Positions 7,191-14,707 of a stretch of 21,964 nucleotides of DNA are shown here, one piece after another. The stretch covers positions 1 through 21,964 of the forward strand of contig JAEYSQ010000095.1 of assembly GCA_023434465.1 (NCBI GenBank). The letters are read 5' to 3'. The position numbers and the translations under genes are program-made. The notes beneath the pieces are model-generated. The model was given only the letters and a program-made list of their open reading frames with translations, had not been told where the DNA came from and did no database searches. This DNA comes from Actinomycetes bacterium (GTDB lineage: Bacteria; Actinomycetota; Thermoleophilia; Solirubrobacterales; 70-9). Position 1 is the stretch's first letter; the number at the start of each line of letters is the position of its first letter.

Positions 7191-7214
7191 CGGTTCCGCG
7201 AATTCGCGGAACCG
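7191..7214. promoter_or_regulatory. perfect 24-bp palindrome before the hydratase gene
   Basis: Positions 7191-7202 (CGGTTCCGCGAA) and 7203-7214 (TTCGCGGAACCG) are exact reverse complements, centred on an EcoRI-like GAATTC. It lies in the 59-base gap between the stop of the SCP2-like gene (7219) and the hydratase start (7159), on the minus-strand transcript. No T-run follows on either strand, so an intercistronic hairpin (RNA stability or attenuation) or an operator is more likely than a terminator. Confidence 0.7.
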
Positions 7215-7218
7215 AACG

Positions 7219-7584
7219 TCAGTGGACTTTCTTCAGCTTGGCTCGCTGTTCATGCGCCTCGACGACGCGAACGACCAGCTTGGCCACATTCGAATCTCCC
7301 TCGAATCGGATGTGGCCGGTCTCCGCGGCACGGCGAAACGACCCGATCGTGCTCTTCTCGTCGGCCAGCTGATTGAACTGCTGTCGGTCGATCTCGATCC
7401 GGCAGCGTTCGTCCTCTCCTCTTCCCTTGCTCACCTTCGGACCGGGCACCTCAACCCGGTACGTCTGCATGTCCCCCTTGGCACGGATGTCGAGGCCGAA
7501 GACGAGCTTCAGCTTCTTGAAAGCCGGCACCTCCTCCTGGAGGTTGTTCACGGCCTGTTCGATCATCTGCGCGGTGGATGGCAT
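7219..7584 (-). CDS. small SCP2-like protein, function unknown
   Basis: 121 residues, no signal peptide or membrane segment. The second half reads RIEIDRQQFNQLADEKSTIGSFRRAAETGHIRFEGD in outline: a strand, a helix with a small-residue stretch, then an xGxIxFxGD turn and a helix. That is the order seen at the C-terminal part of SCP2 sterol/lipid-carrier domains, so a hydrophobic-ligand-binding role is possible. The identification is tentative. It sits between the acyl-CoA dehydrogenase (86-base gap) and the hydratase (59-base gap) on the same strand, suggesting an acyl-CoA-related accessory role. The ATG at 7582-7584 has no strong Shine-Dalgarno. Confidence 0.65.
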   Translation of the reverse strand: MPSTAQMIEQAVNNLQEEVPAFKKLKLVFGLDIRAKGDMQTYRVEVPGPKVSKGRGEDERCRIEIDRQQFNQLADEKSTIGSFRRAAETGHIRFEGDSNVAKLVVRVVEAHEQRAKLKKVH

Positions 7585-7670
7585 GTGTGGTGTCTATCAG
7601 GGAATTGCCGTTTGCCCCGAAAGTAGCCCGGGAGTACGGCCGGTGATCCTTTTCGCCTGGGCTATCCGGA

Positions 7671-8870
7671 TCAGATCTTGTTGCGTTGCAGCAGCTTCTT
7701 GCCGATCACCATGCGCTGGATCTCGGAAGTTCCTTCGCCGATCAGGAGCAGGGGGGCGTCACGGTAGAGGCGCTCGATCTCGTACTCCTTCGAGTAGCCG
7801 TAGCCACCGTGGATGCGGAAGCATTCCTCGACGCATTCCTTGCCGGTCTCGGAAGCGATCAGCTTGGCCATGCCGGCCTCGAGGTCGGAGCGGATACCGG
7901 CGTCCTTCATGTTGGCCGCCTTGCGGGTGACCAGGCGGGCTGCTTCCAGCTTGGTCGCCATGTCGGCCAGCTTGAACTGGATCGCCTGATGCTGGGCGAT
8001 CGGCCGGCCGAAAGTCTTGCGCTCCTGGCTGTATTGGAGGGCGAGCTCGAGGGCACGCTGGGCGATGCCGACGCCGCGGGCGGCGACGTTCACGCGACCG
8101 ACCTCGAGCGCGTCCATCATCTGCGGGAAGCCCTTGTTGAGGCCGGCTTCCTCACCGCCGAGGATGTTCCCGGCCGGGCAGCGGTAGCCGTCATAGACGA
8201 GCTCGGTGGACTCGACGCCCTTGTAGCCCATCTTCTTGATCTTCGGGGGAACGATCAGGCCTTCGTACTCGCCGGTGTTCTTCTCGACCCACGGCTCCTT
8301 CTCGGTGATGAAGCAGGTCATGCCCTGATGGGCCTTCTCGGCGCCCGGATCGGTCTTGGCGAGCAGGAAGACGAGGCTCGAGCCGAGGCCGTTGGTGACC
8401 CACATCTTCTGGCCGTCGATCACATACGCGTCGCCATCTTTCTTGGCGCCGGTCTTGATGCCCTGGACGTCGGAGCCGACCTCCGGCTCGGAGAGCGAAA
8501 AGGCGGCGCGCATCTCGCCGGTCGCCATCTTCGGTAGGTACTTCTGCTTCTGCTCCTCGCTGCCGAACTGCTGCAGCAGGTAGACGCCGATGAAGTGGGT
8601 GTTGACCACGCCGGAAATCGAGATCCAGCCCCGCGAGAGCTCTTCGACGATCAGTTCGTAGGTGGAGAGGTCGAGGCCCATGCCGCCGTACTCCTCGTCG
8701 ATGGTGACCCCGAAAAGGCCGAGTTCTTTCATCTGCTCGACGATCGCTTCGGGGAACTTGTCCTCGTGGTCGAACTCTTCGGCGTTGGGGATGATCTGCT
8801 CGTCGACGAACTGATGGACCATCTCGATGATGGCCTTCTGGTCCTCGGTGATCTCCTGATAGCTGGACAT
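7671..8870 (-). CDS. acyl-CoA dehydrogenase, probable methylsuccinyl-CoA dehydrogenase
   Basis: 399 residues from the ATG at 8868-8870, which is preceded on the minus strand by a good Shine-Dalgarno (ACGAGGAGTC). The frame stays open upstream, but that part overlaps the acetyltransferase gene in another frame and is not used. Family marks in order: EEYGGMGLD near residue 60, FSLSEPEVGSD (FAD/substrate loop), KMWVTNG, ERKTFGRPIAQHQAIQFKLADM, IHGGYGYSKEYEIERLYRDA, and GEGTSEIQRMVIGK with the likely catalytic base Glu379. Substrate cannot be read from sequence alone. Its place two genes upstream of a mesaconyl-CoA-hydratase-like gene, in a window with ethylmalonyl-CoA mutase and a malyl-CoA lyase, argues for (2S)-methylsuccinyl-CoA. 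The length is that of ordinary acyl-CoA dehydrogenases rather than the longer proteobacterial Mcd. Confidence 0.85.
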   Translation of the reverse strand: MSSYQEITEDQKAIIEMVHQFVDEQIIPNAEEFDHEDKFPEAIVEQMKELGLFGVTIDEEYGGMGLDLSTYELIVEELSRGWISISGVVNTHFIGVYLLQQFGSEEQKQKYLPKMATGEMRAAFSLSEPEVGSDVQGIKTGAKKDGDAYVIDGQKMWVTNGLGSSLVFLLAKTDPGAEKAHQGMTCFITEKEPWVEKNTGEYEGLIVPPKIKKMGYKGVESTELVYDGYRCPAGNILGGEEAGLNKGFPQMMDALEVGRVNVAARGVGIAQRALELALQYSQERKTFGRPIAQHQAIQFKLADMATKLEAARLVTRKAANMKDAGIRSDLEAGMAKLIASETGKECVEECFRIHGGYGYSKEYEIERLYRDAPLLLIGEGTSEIQRMVIGKKLLQRNKI

Positions 8871-8931
8871 GACTCCTCGTAGGGGTTGGTGGCGCAGGTG
8901 GTTTGAGGCGCGCGGGTGGCGCGGAAAAAGA

Positions 8932-8948
8932 CCCGCGGAAAGCGCGGG
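8932..8948. repeat. short hairpin upstream of the acyl-CoA dehydrogenase
   Basis: CCCGCG (8932-8937) and CGCGGG (8943-8948) form a 6-bp stem with a five-base loop in the 131-base gap between the acetyltransferase stop (9002) and the dehydrogenase start (8870). The stem is short and lacks a T-run on the minus strand. It may weaken readthrough, but a terminator call is not supported. Confidence 0.3.
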
Positions 8949-9001
8949 CAAAGGGACCTGAAGAATACCGTGAATCGGCTTGAAATGGCGCTGCGACCGG
9001 C

Positions 9002-9457
9002 CTAGAGCTTCCAGCCGTAGGCGATCGTGGTCTGGTCCGGTTCGAGCTGTTCGTAGAAGCGCCTGGCGTCTTCGCGCGCCGTGCCGGTATCGAGCTCGAG
9101 GTGGGTTGCGCCCCGCTCTCTGGCCCATGTCCTGACTTCGGCGATCAGCTGCCGGCCAAGACCCTTCGAGCGCGTTTCGGGGTCTATGGCGAGATCCTCG
9201 ATCCAGCAGCGCCGGCCGTAGCGGACCGAGTTGATGTCCATGTACCCGGAGCAGATCCCGACCAGGGTCGAGTCGACCGAGGAAATCGCGACAAAGAAGA
9301 CGCTCTCGTCGCTTTTGATCGTTTTGGTCACCGATTCCCGGGCGCGGGTCTCGTCCCAGTCCGGGGGAACCCCGCCCGGCGGGCGGAACAGCCACTGGTA
9401 CGCATCGACGATCTGGGGAACGTCAACCGTGGTCGCTTCGCGAATGATGAAAGACAC
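9002..9457 (-). CDS. GNAT family N-acetyltransferase
   Basis: 151 residues. The acetyl-CoA-binding motif A is clear: IEDLAIDPETRSKGLGRQLI (86-105) with the R-x-x-G-x-G/A pyrophosphate loop at R96-S-K-G-L-G101, followed by the helix AEVRTWARERGATHLELDTG and the C-terminal AREDARRFYEQL typical of GNATs. The acceptor substrate cannot be predicted. The start is GTG (9455-9457), directly before the N-terminal strand MSFIIREATTVDVPQIV. The gene lies 42 bases downstream of the kelch operon on the same strand and may be read from it or from its own promoter. Confidence 0.88.
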   Translation of the reverse strand: MSFIIREATTVDVPQIVDAYQWLFRPPGGVPPDWDETRARESVTKTIKSDESVFFVAISSVDSTLVGICSGYMDINSVRYGRRCWIEDLAIDPETRSKGLGRQLIAEVRTWARERGATHLELDTGTAREDARRFYEQLEPDQTTIAYGWKL

Positions 9458-9499
9458 AGCGACAATTTCTCACAGAGCGCGATCCGGCACCGGACGCGT

Positions 9500-11230
9500 C
9501 TAGAGCGGGAAGAAGTTGCGACGCAGAACCTTCTTGCCGGACGAACTCCGGATGCCGATCGTCAGGACCAGATGTCCTCTGCGATCACGGGTCCGGAGCC
9601 TGGCGGCCAATCCCGCCGGGAGCGCCACCTTGATCCGGGCGGTCCTCCCGGGCCGGATGCGGCGGGTCGCGGTGACCGGCAGACTGCGGCCCCGGGAGTA
9701 GCCCCGCCAGGAAGCCCGGGCGCGATGGACGGTGCAGCCGCCCGTGCCCTTGGGGCAGGTCACGGTCGCGACGGTCCTGGTGCCGGGTTGAAGGCTCCGG
9801 AAAATCCTGGCGACGAAGGCGACGTGTGGGGCCGGGCCGCGCGGTCCCCGGTCACCTTGCGGGCCCTTCGGACCGGTCGGGCCGGAGCCGCCGGTCGGGC
9901 CGGTCGGGCCGGTGTTGCCGGTGGGCCCGGTATCGCCGGTGTTGCCGGTCGGGCCACTGGCTCCGGTTTCTCCGGTCGGACCGACCGGAAACGGGGTCCC
10001 CTCCACGATCAGGTCCGCCTCGATCGGTTCAACCGAATTCGAAGGCAGGATCAGGCTGCCGGTCCGCAGACCCTCGTCGCCGGGCGTTGCGGCGAGCCAG
10101 ATCCGGCAGGTCTGCCCGAAGAAGAGCCGTCGACCCAAGCAGCGGTTTGAAATCACCGTGAAATCTTCCGGGTTGGCGCCGGCAACCGTCGCGGGGCCGG
10201 AGATCGTCATTCCCGATGAGCCGAGATTCGTGACCGTTACCGGAAGGGTGGCTGTGCTTTCCCCTACCACCTGGCTGCCGAACTCGGCGTTCGTGGTCCT
10301 GGCTTCGGGATCGGTGTTGAAGAATTCCACCACTCCGATCGCCCCCGAACCGACGCTTCCCCCCGCCACGAGGACCCGACCGTTGGCCAGAAGTGCCGCA
10401 AATGGGCCATATCGCATTGAACCCATCGAGCTGGTGAAACTGAAGGTCCCAGTCGCCGGATCGTAGATCTCGGCCGACGCCAATACGGCCCCGTTGAAAC
10501 CACCGGCGACCAGCACCCGACCATCGCCCAGCGGCGCGGCAGCTGCATAACTACGGGCCACCTCCATCGAATCGGTGGGGCTGAAGGTCCCCGTAGCCGG
10601 ATCGTAGATTTCAGCCGTGGCGAGGGCCGCGCTGCCATTCGCGAAAGTGCCCCCGGCGACCAGCACCCGCCCGTCTGGCAACGGCGCGGCCGTGGCGGCC
10701 GACCGCGGTCCACTCATCGAGCCGGTGGGGCTGAAGGTTCCGGTTGCCGGATCATAAATTTCGGCCGAGGCGTAGTAATTGGGATAGATGTGACCGCCGA
10801 TCATCAGCACCCGCCCGTCCGGCAGGGGCGCTGCGGCCACGTTTCGCCGAGCCACAAGCGGTGAACCGGTCGGACTGAAGGTCCCGGTTGCTGGATCGTA
10901 GATCTCGGCCTCGGTCCCCGAGGTAACTAGCACCCGACCACTCGGAAGAGGCGCGGCGGCGGCGATTCCGCTGAAAGTTCCGAGCGATCCAGTGGGCGTG
11001 AACGTCCCGGTCAGCGGGTTGTAGATCACAGCCGAACTGAGCGTCGAAGGTTGTCCTTCTCCCCCGGCGATCAGAACGCGGCCATCGGGCAGTGGTGCGA
11101 TGCCAGCCCCAAAGCGATTCTCACTCATTGGGTCGGCCGGACTGAAGTACGGAGCGCCCTGTGCCAGACCAGGCAGAGCACCAAAGAACAGGAAACCGAC
11201 TGCGAGGAAAAAGCCGACCAGTCGCCTCAC
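9500..11230 (-). CDS. exported kelch-repeat / Ig-like / collagen-like protein A
   Basis: 576 residues. Signal peptide 1-23 (MRRLVGFFLAVGFLFFGALPGLAQ). About six kelch-type repeats (about 28-300), each with the core PLPDGRVLVAGG followed by AEIYDPATGTFSPTGSM, should make a beta-propeller. Residues about 308-410 form an Ig-like choice-of-anchor-D/HYDIN-type domain (VTVTNLGSSGMTISGP, EDFTVISNRC, QTCRI). G417-A467 is an unbroken run of 17 collagen Gly-X-Y triplets, mostly GPT. A C-terminal domain (470-576) is basic and has a conserved CPKGTGGC-type cysteine pair. No LPXTG or membrane anchor is seen at the C-terminus. The GTG start overlaps the preceding gene's stop by four bases (GTGA), so translation is coupled. 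Likely an extracellular or surface structural protein; function inferred only from domains. Confidence 0.82.
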   Translation of the reverse strand: MRRLVGFFLAVGFLFFGALPGLAQGAPYFSPADPMSENRFGAGIAPLPDGRVLIAGGEGQPSTLSSAVIYNPLTGTFTPTGSLGTFSGIAAAAPLPSGRVLVTSGTEAEIYDPATGTFSPTGSPLVARRNVAAAPLPDGRVLMIGGHIYPNYYASAEIYDPATGTFSPTGSMSGPRSAATAAPLPDGRVLVAGGTFANGSAALATAEIYDPATGTFSPTDSMEVARSYAAAAPLGDGRVLVAGGFNGAVLASAEIYDPATGTFSFTSSMGSMRYGPFAALLANGRVLVAGGSVGSGAIGVVEFFNTDPEARTTNAEFGSQVVGESTATLPVTVTNLGSSGMTISGPATVAGANPEDFTVISNRCLGRRLFFGQTCRIWLAATPGDEGLRTGSLILPSNSVEPIEADLIVEGTPFPVGPTGETGASGPTGNTGDTGPTGNTGPTGPTGGSGPTGPKGPQGDRGPRGPAPHVAFVARIFRSLQPGTRTVATVTCPKGTGGCTVHRARASWRGYSRGRSLPVTATRRIRPGRTARIKVALPAGLAARLRTRDRRGHLVLTIGIRSSSGKKVLRRNFFPL

Positions 11231-12735
11231 TTGACCCTCACCTTCATCTGCGGACGCTGGACCCTTCCCTTGCTTTCGGAGACCGCCGTGACCCCGAAGA
11301 TCGCCATCGCCTTCGGCTTCGACTGGCGGACGGCGCGCCGGGCCTTCTTTGGCACTGTTGCCGCGAGCACACGGGTCGACCCGGCCGGGATGCGGCCTGG
11401 CCGCCTGGTGACCAGCTTCACTCTTCGGTTTGCCAGTCTCACCCGGCCGCTGAACCTGGTCACCCGACAGGCGACCTTCGGACAGGTCACGGTGGCCAGC
11501 ACGATCTGACCGTTCGCTTTCATCTTCACCGGACCGGCCTGCTTGCGAATCCTTGGTATCGATGCCGCCGGAGCCGGCCTGTCGGGGCCCTTGGGACCCG
11601 TATCACCGGTCGGGCCCGAGGGCCCGGCCGGACCTGCCGGGCCGGTGCCCCCCGTGGGGCCGGAGGGGCCGGTGGCCTCGGTAGTCGGACCAGTGGCGCC
11701 CGTAGGCCCGGTGCCGCCCGTCGCTCCCGTCGGCCCGGTCGCCGCCTCCAGACCGGACCCGGTGAGACTGCCCAACAGCGGCCCGGGTGCGTCCGTGGCG
11801 AACGAGAGGGTCGCCGTCCGGGTACCAGCCGCGGACGGCGCAAACTCAACCGTAAGGTCGCAGGACTCACCGAACGAGAGCCTCGCCCCTGCGCAACCGT
11901 CGTTCAACACGAAGAAGTCATCGGCGTCGGCGCCTCCGATCACCGCTGGTCCGGCAATTGTCAGGTTCTGTGAGCCGAGGTTGGTCACCTCGACATCCGT
12001 GGTCGCGATCTCATCCAGGTAGACGCCGCCGAAGGAACCACCGGCGAAGGTCGGGGTCGGGTCGGTGTTGTAGATCTCGGCGGAGCTGAAATACCCCGAC
12101 TGGTTGCTTCCCCCGGCAATCAGGACACGGCCACCGGGCATCGGGGCGCCCGCTGGGCCAACCCGGGTCGTGGCCATCGAATTGGCCGTCGCGGAGAAGG
12201 TGCCATCGACCGGGTCGTAGATTTCGGCGGAGTTGAGGTATGTGGACCCGCCGAGTCCCCCGGCGATCAGGACCCGCCCATCGGGCAGCGCGGCGGCACC
12301 CGAGGACTGCCGGGCCGTAGTCATCGAACCGGCCGTTGCGGAGAAGGTGCCGGAAGCAGGGTCGTAGATTTCCGCGGAGCTGAGGTACCCGGACCCGATG
12401 CGTCCCCCGGCGATCAGAACGCGGCCATCGGGCAGCGAGGCGGCGGCTGGGCCGTAACGGACCGTGGACATCGAACCGACCGTCGCGGAGAAGGTGCCGG
12501 AAGCAGGGTCGAATATTTCCGCGGAGCTGAGGTGCCCGGACCCGTTTTGTCCCCCGGTGATCAGGACCCGCCCATCGGGCAGCGCGGCGGCGGCTGAAAA
12601 AGAACGGGCCGTGGTCATCGAACTGGCCGTGGGGCTGAAAAAGGGCGTTGCATGGGCCGCGGCCGGCAATGCGACAGAAATTACGCAAATCAGAGCCAGC
12701 GTGGCAGCCACTAGTGCCCTTCGCACGCGACTCAT
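11227..12735 (-). CDS. exported kelch-repeat / Ig-like / collagen-like protein B
   Basis: 502 residues, middle gene of the operon and the shortest of the three. Signal peptide 1-29 (MSRVRRALVAATLALICV..., cleavage near AAAHA). Four kelch-type repeats (about 33-225) with cores ALPDGRVLIAGG and SSAEIYDPASGTFSATAGSM, then an Ig-like HYDIN-type domain (about 226-330) with C281/C292. A collagen-like run from G334 to about P384 is interrupted once by TTEAT. The C-terminal domain is very basic, with a VTCPKVACRV cysteine pair matching that of protein A. The ATG start overlaps the upstream gene's stop by four bases (ATGA), and a GAGGG ribosome site lies upstream. The low number of kelch units suggests a partial propeller or assembly with a partner. 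Confidence 0.82.
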   Translation of the reverse strand: MSRVRRALVAATLALICVISVALPAAAHATPFFSPTASSMTTARSFSAAAALPDGRVLITGGQNGSGHLSSAEIFDPASGTFSATVGSMSTVRYGPAAASLPDGRVLIAGGRIGSGYLSSAEIYDPASGTFSATAGSMTTARQSSGAAALPDGRVLIAGGLGGSTYLNSAEIYDPVDGTFSATANSMATTRVGPAGAPMPGGRVLIAGGSNQSGYFSSAEIYNTDPTPTFAGGSFGGVYLDEIATTDVEVTNLGSQNLTIAGPAVIGGADADDFFVLNDGCAGARLSFGESCDLTVEFAPSAAGTRTATLSFATDAPGPLLGSLTGSGLEAATGPTGATGGTGPTGATGPTTEATGPSGPTGGTGPAGPAGPSGPTGDTGPKGPDRPAPAASIPRIRKQAGPVKMKANGQIVLATVTCPKVACRVTRFSGRVRLANRRVKLVTRRPGRIPAGSTRVLAATVPKKARRAVRQSKPKAMAIFGVTAVSESKGRVQRPQMKVRVK

Positions 12736-14546
12736 CGGGCCCTCACGATCACGACCATCGACTTGGTGGTGCGGCCACCGTCGCCCGTCGCCACGATCGT
12801 CACCGCGATCCGGGACCGACGGCCGGAGGCCTTCAGGCGCTTCATGATGCCCTTCGGCACCTTCACGCGAGCAACCGCCTTACCGCCACCGGACAATCTC
12901 CGCAGCACGATGACCTTGACCTTCTTCGAGCGTCCCAATCCGGCCCGGATCCGGGCCGCGGCACGGTCTATCCGGCAAGCCGTCGCACAGCTGATCCGGG
13001 CCAAATCGAACCGTCCGCCCTGGGCGAGTCGGCGACTCTTGACTAGTTGACTGATTTCAGGCTTCGCCGGAGGAATCACGCTTCCGGTGGGCCCGGTCGG
13101 GCCGGTCGGACCCGTCGGGCCCGTCGGCCCGGGCCGGTCGGAGGGACCGGTAGCGCCAGTCGGCCCTTCGGAGCCCGTCGGGCCAGTCGCACCGGTGGCC
13201 CCCGTCTCGCCTGTGGCGCCGGTTGGCCCGGTCGCACCGACCGGCGGCTCGACCCCGAACGCGCAGAGACAAAGCAGGTTCTCGACCGGGTCGGTATTGG
13301 CCAGGATCACCAGCTCCGCGTCTCGCGGGCCCGGTTCGGACGGCGCGAAGGTCAACCCGATCACACAGGTCTGCCTGAAGCTCAGGTTGCGGTCCGCACA
13401 GCCGTCCGAGCGAACCTCGAAATCCTCGGCGTCTTCTCCCTCCAGTTTCGCCGCTCCTGCGATCCGCAGGATCTGCGAACCAAGGTTGGTGACTCTGACC
13501 TGGCGCACCGCCGAAGTCGTGCCAACGACCTGATCTGAAAAGGCTCCTCCGGAGGCTCTGAGATAGGGGTCGGAACTGAATACTTCAGTTGAGTTGAGGT
13601 ATGCGGAGCCGCTGTAGCCCCCGGCGATCATGATGCGGCCTCCAGGCAGAGTGACGGCGGCAGGGCTCTGCCGGGGAGTTGCCATCGACGCGGTCGCTGT
13701 GAAGCTCTGGCTGAAAGGGTCGTAGATTTCGGCCGAGCTCAGACGCCCCGACCCATTGTTTCCTCCGGCGATCAGGACCCCGCCGTAGGGCAGCCCGGCA
13801 CCGGTCACATCCGTTCGCGGGGTCGTCATCGAACCGGCCACGGGGACGAAGCTGCCAGAGGACGAGTCAAAGGTCACGGCGGAATCGAGGATCCCGGACG
13901 GACCGGCCCCTCCCGCGATCAGGACACTGCCGTCGGGAAGCGCCGCCCCGGCTGCTCCGGACCGGCCCGACACCATGGAAGTGGCCGTGGGGGTGAAGGT
14001 GCTCGTTGCCGGGTTATATATCTCGGCGGAACTGAGACGCCCCAAAGCATCGTTAAATCCCCCAGCTACAAGAATCCGGCCGTCGGGCAGCGGTACCACG
14101 GCTGGATACCAGCGCGGCGTGCCCATCGAGTTCGTGGGGGTAAAAGTGCGGGTGACAGGATCGAAGATGTCGGCGGAACTCCTAACTCCCGGGCCACTGT
14201 TGGCGTAACCCCCCACGACGAGAACCCGGCCGTCGGGGAGTGCGGCGGCTCCCGCCCCGGACCGCGGGGTCGACATGGAACCGCTCGTAGCGGTGAAAGC
14301 TCCGGTGGACGGATCAAAGGTCTCCGCGGAAGAGAGGTACTCGCCGTCCGAACCTCCGGCTACAAGTACCCCTCCGTTGGGCAGCGGTGCGGCCGCCGGC
14401 GCGAGCCGGGGCGTGGTCATGGAGGGCCCCGGGCCGAAGTAGGAAGCTGCGGATCCCATAGCGGGAATCAGCCCAGCGAGCATCAGGAACGCGAACGCAA
14501 TGCCCGCTCCCTGACAAACCCTTCCCCTCGCCCTTGTTCTCCCCAT
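12732..14546 (-). CDS. exported kelch-repeat / Ig-like / collagen-like protein C
   Basis: 604 residues from the ATG at 14544-14546. The frame is open back to 14699, but the upstream part has no signal character, while from 14546 the protein begins with a basic stretch and hydrophobic core (MGRTRARGRVCQGAGIAFAF..., cleavage near MGSAAS), so I chose the internal ATG. Six kelch-type repeats (about 37-325), Ig-like HYDIN-type domain (about 327-432, cysteines at 383 and 394), a collagen-like run about G437-G488 interrupted by DRP, ending in five GPT triplets, then a basic C-terminal domain with an ISCATACRI cysteine pair. It is the first gene of the three-gene operon, so its product is probably made in largest or equal amount. 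Confidence 0.82.
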   Translation of the reverse strand: MGRTRARGRVCQGAGIAFAFLMLAGLIPAMGSAASYFGPGPSMTTPRLAPAAAPLPNGGVLVAGGSDGEYLSSAETFDPSTGAFTATSGSMSTPRSGAGAAALPDGRVLVVGGYANSGPGVRSSADIFDPVTRTFTPTNSMGTPRWYPAVVPLPDGRILVAGGFNDALGRLSSAEIYNPATSTFTPTATSMVSGRSGAAGAALPDGSVLIAGGAGPSGILDSAVTFDSSSGSFVPVAGSMTTPRTDVTGAGLPYGGVLIAGGNNGSGRLSSAEIYDPFSQSFTATASMATPRQSPAAVTLPGGRIMIAGGYSGSAYLNSTEVFSSDPYLRASGGAFSDQVVGTTSAVRQVRVTNLGSQILRIAGAAKLEGEDAEDFEVRSDGCADRNLSFRQTCVIGLTFAPSEPGPRDAELVILANTDPVENLLCLCAFGVEPPVGATGPTGATGETGATGATGPTGSEGPTGATGPSDRPGPTGPTGPTGPTGPTGSVIPPAKPEISQLVKSRRLAQGGRFDLARISCATACRIDRAAARIRAGLGRSKKVKVIVLRRLSGGGKAVARVKVPKGIMKRLKASGRRSRIAVTIVATGDGGRTTKSMVVIVRAR

Positions 14547-14707
14547 CTGCCATCCGACAATACGGCATCGGTTCGATCGTGAGGACGCGGGCATGTGGAG
14601 TCGCCGTCGGACATCGGCTGGCGCCGGTTTCCAGATACCCTTCCCGATGGCGCTGATGCTGCCTTTCGCGCCAGAAACACTTCTCTCAACAACCCTCAAG
14701 GAGCACC
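14547..14707. promoter_or_regulatory. divergent promoter region between kelch operon and lyase gene
   Basis: 161 bases separate the chosen start of protein C (14546, minus) from the lyase start (14708, plus). Promoters for both should lie here. I see no clear -35/-10 pair or palindrome. An AAGGAG ribosome site at 14698-14703 serves the lyase. Confidence 0.4.

Noticed and set aside
8871..9395. N-terminal extension of the acyl-CoA dehydrogenase to 574 codons
   Set aside because: The extra part overlaps the GNAT gene in another frame, and a good Shine-Dalgarno lies before the ATG at 8870. It is not the long N-terminal domain of proteobacterial methylsuccinyl-CoA dehydrogenase.
9835..9985. Regular short repeats that could suggest a CRISPR array or minisatellite
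   Set aside because: The 9-base periodicity is explained by Gly-X-Y codons; there are no spacers and no cas genes. The same holds for 11585-11735 and 13080-13240.
9101..10150. 349-codon plus-strand open frame across the GNAT and kelch A genes
   Set aside because: It spans two well-supported minus-strand genes and its sequence is a low-complexity mirror of the collagen codons.
14547..14699. Upstream 51-codon extension of kelch protein C
   Set aside because: It lacks signal-peptide character, while the protein from 14546 starts with a proper one.
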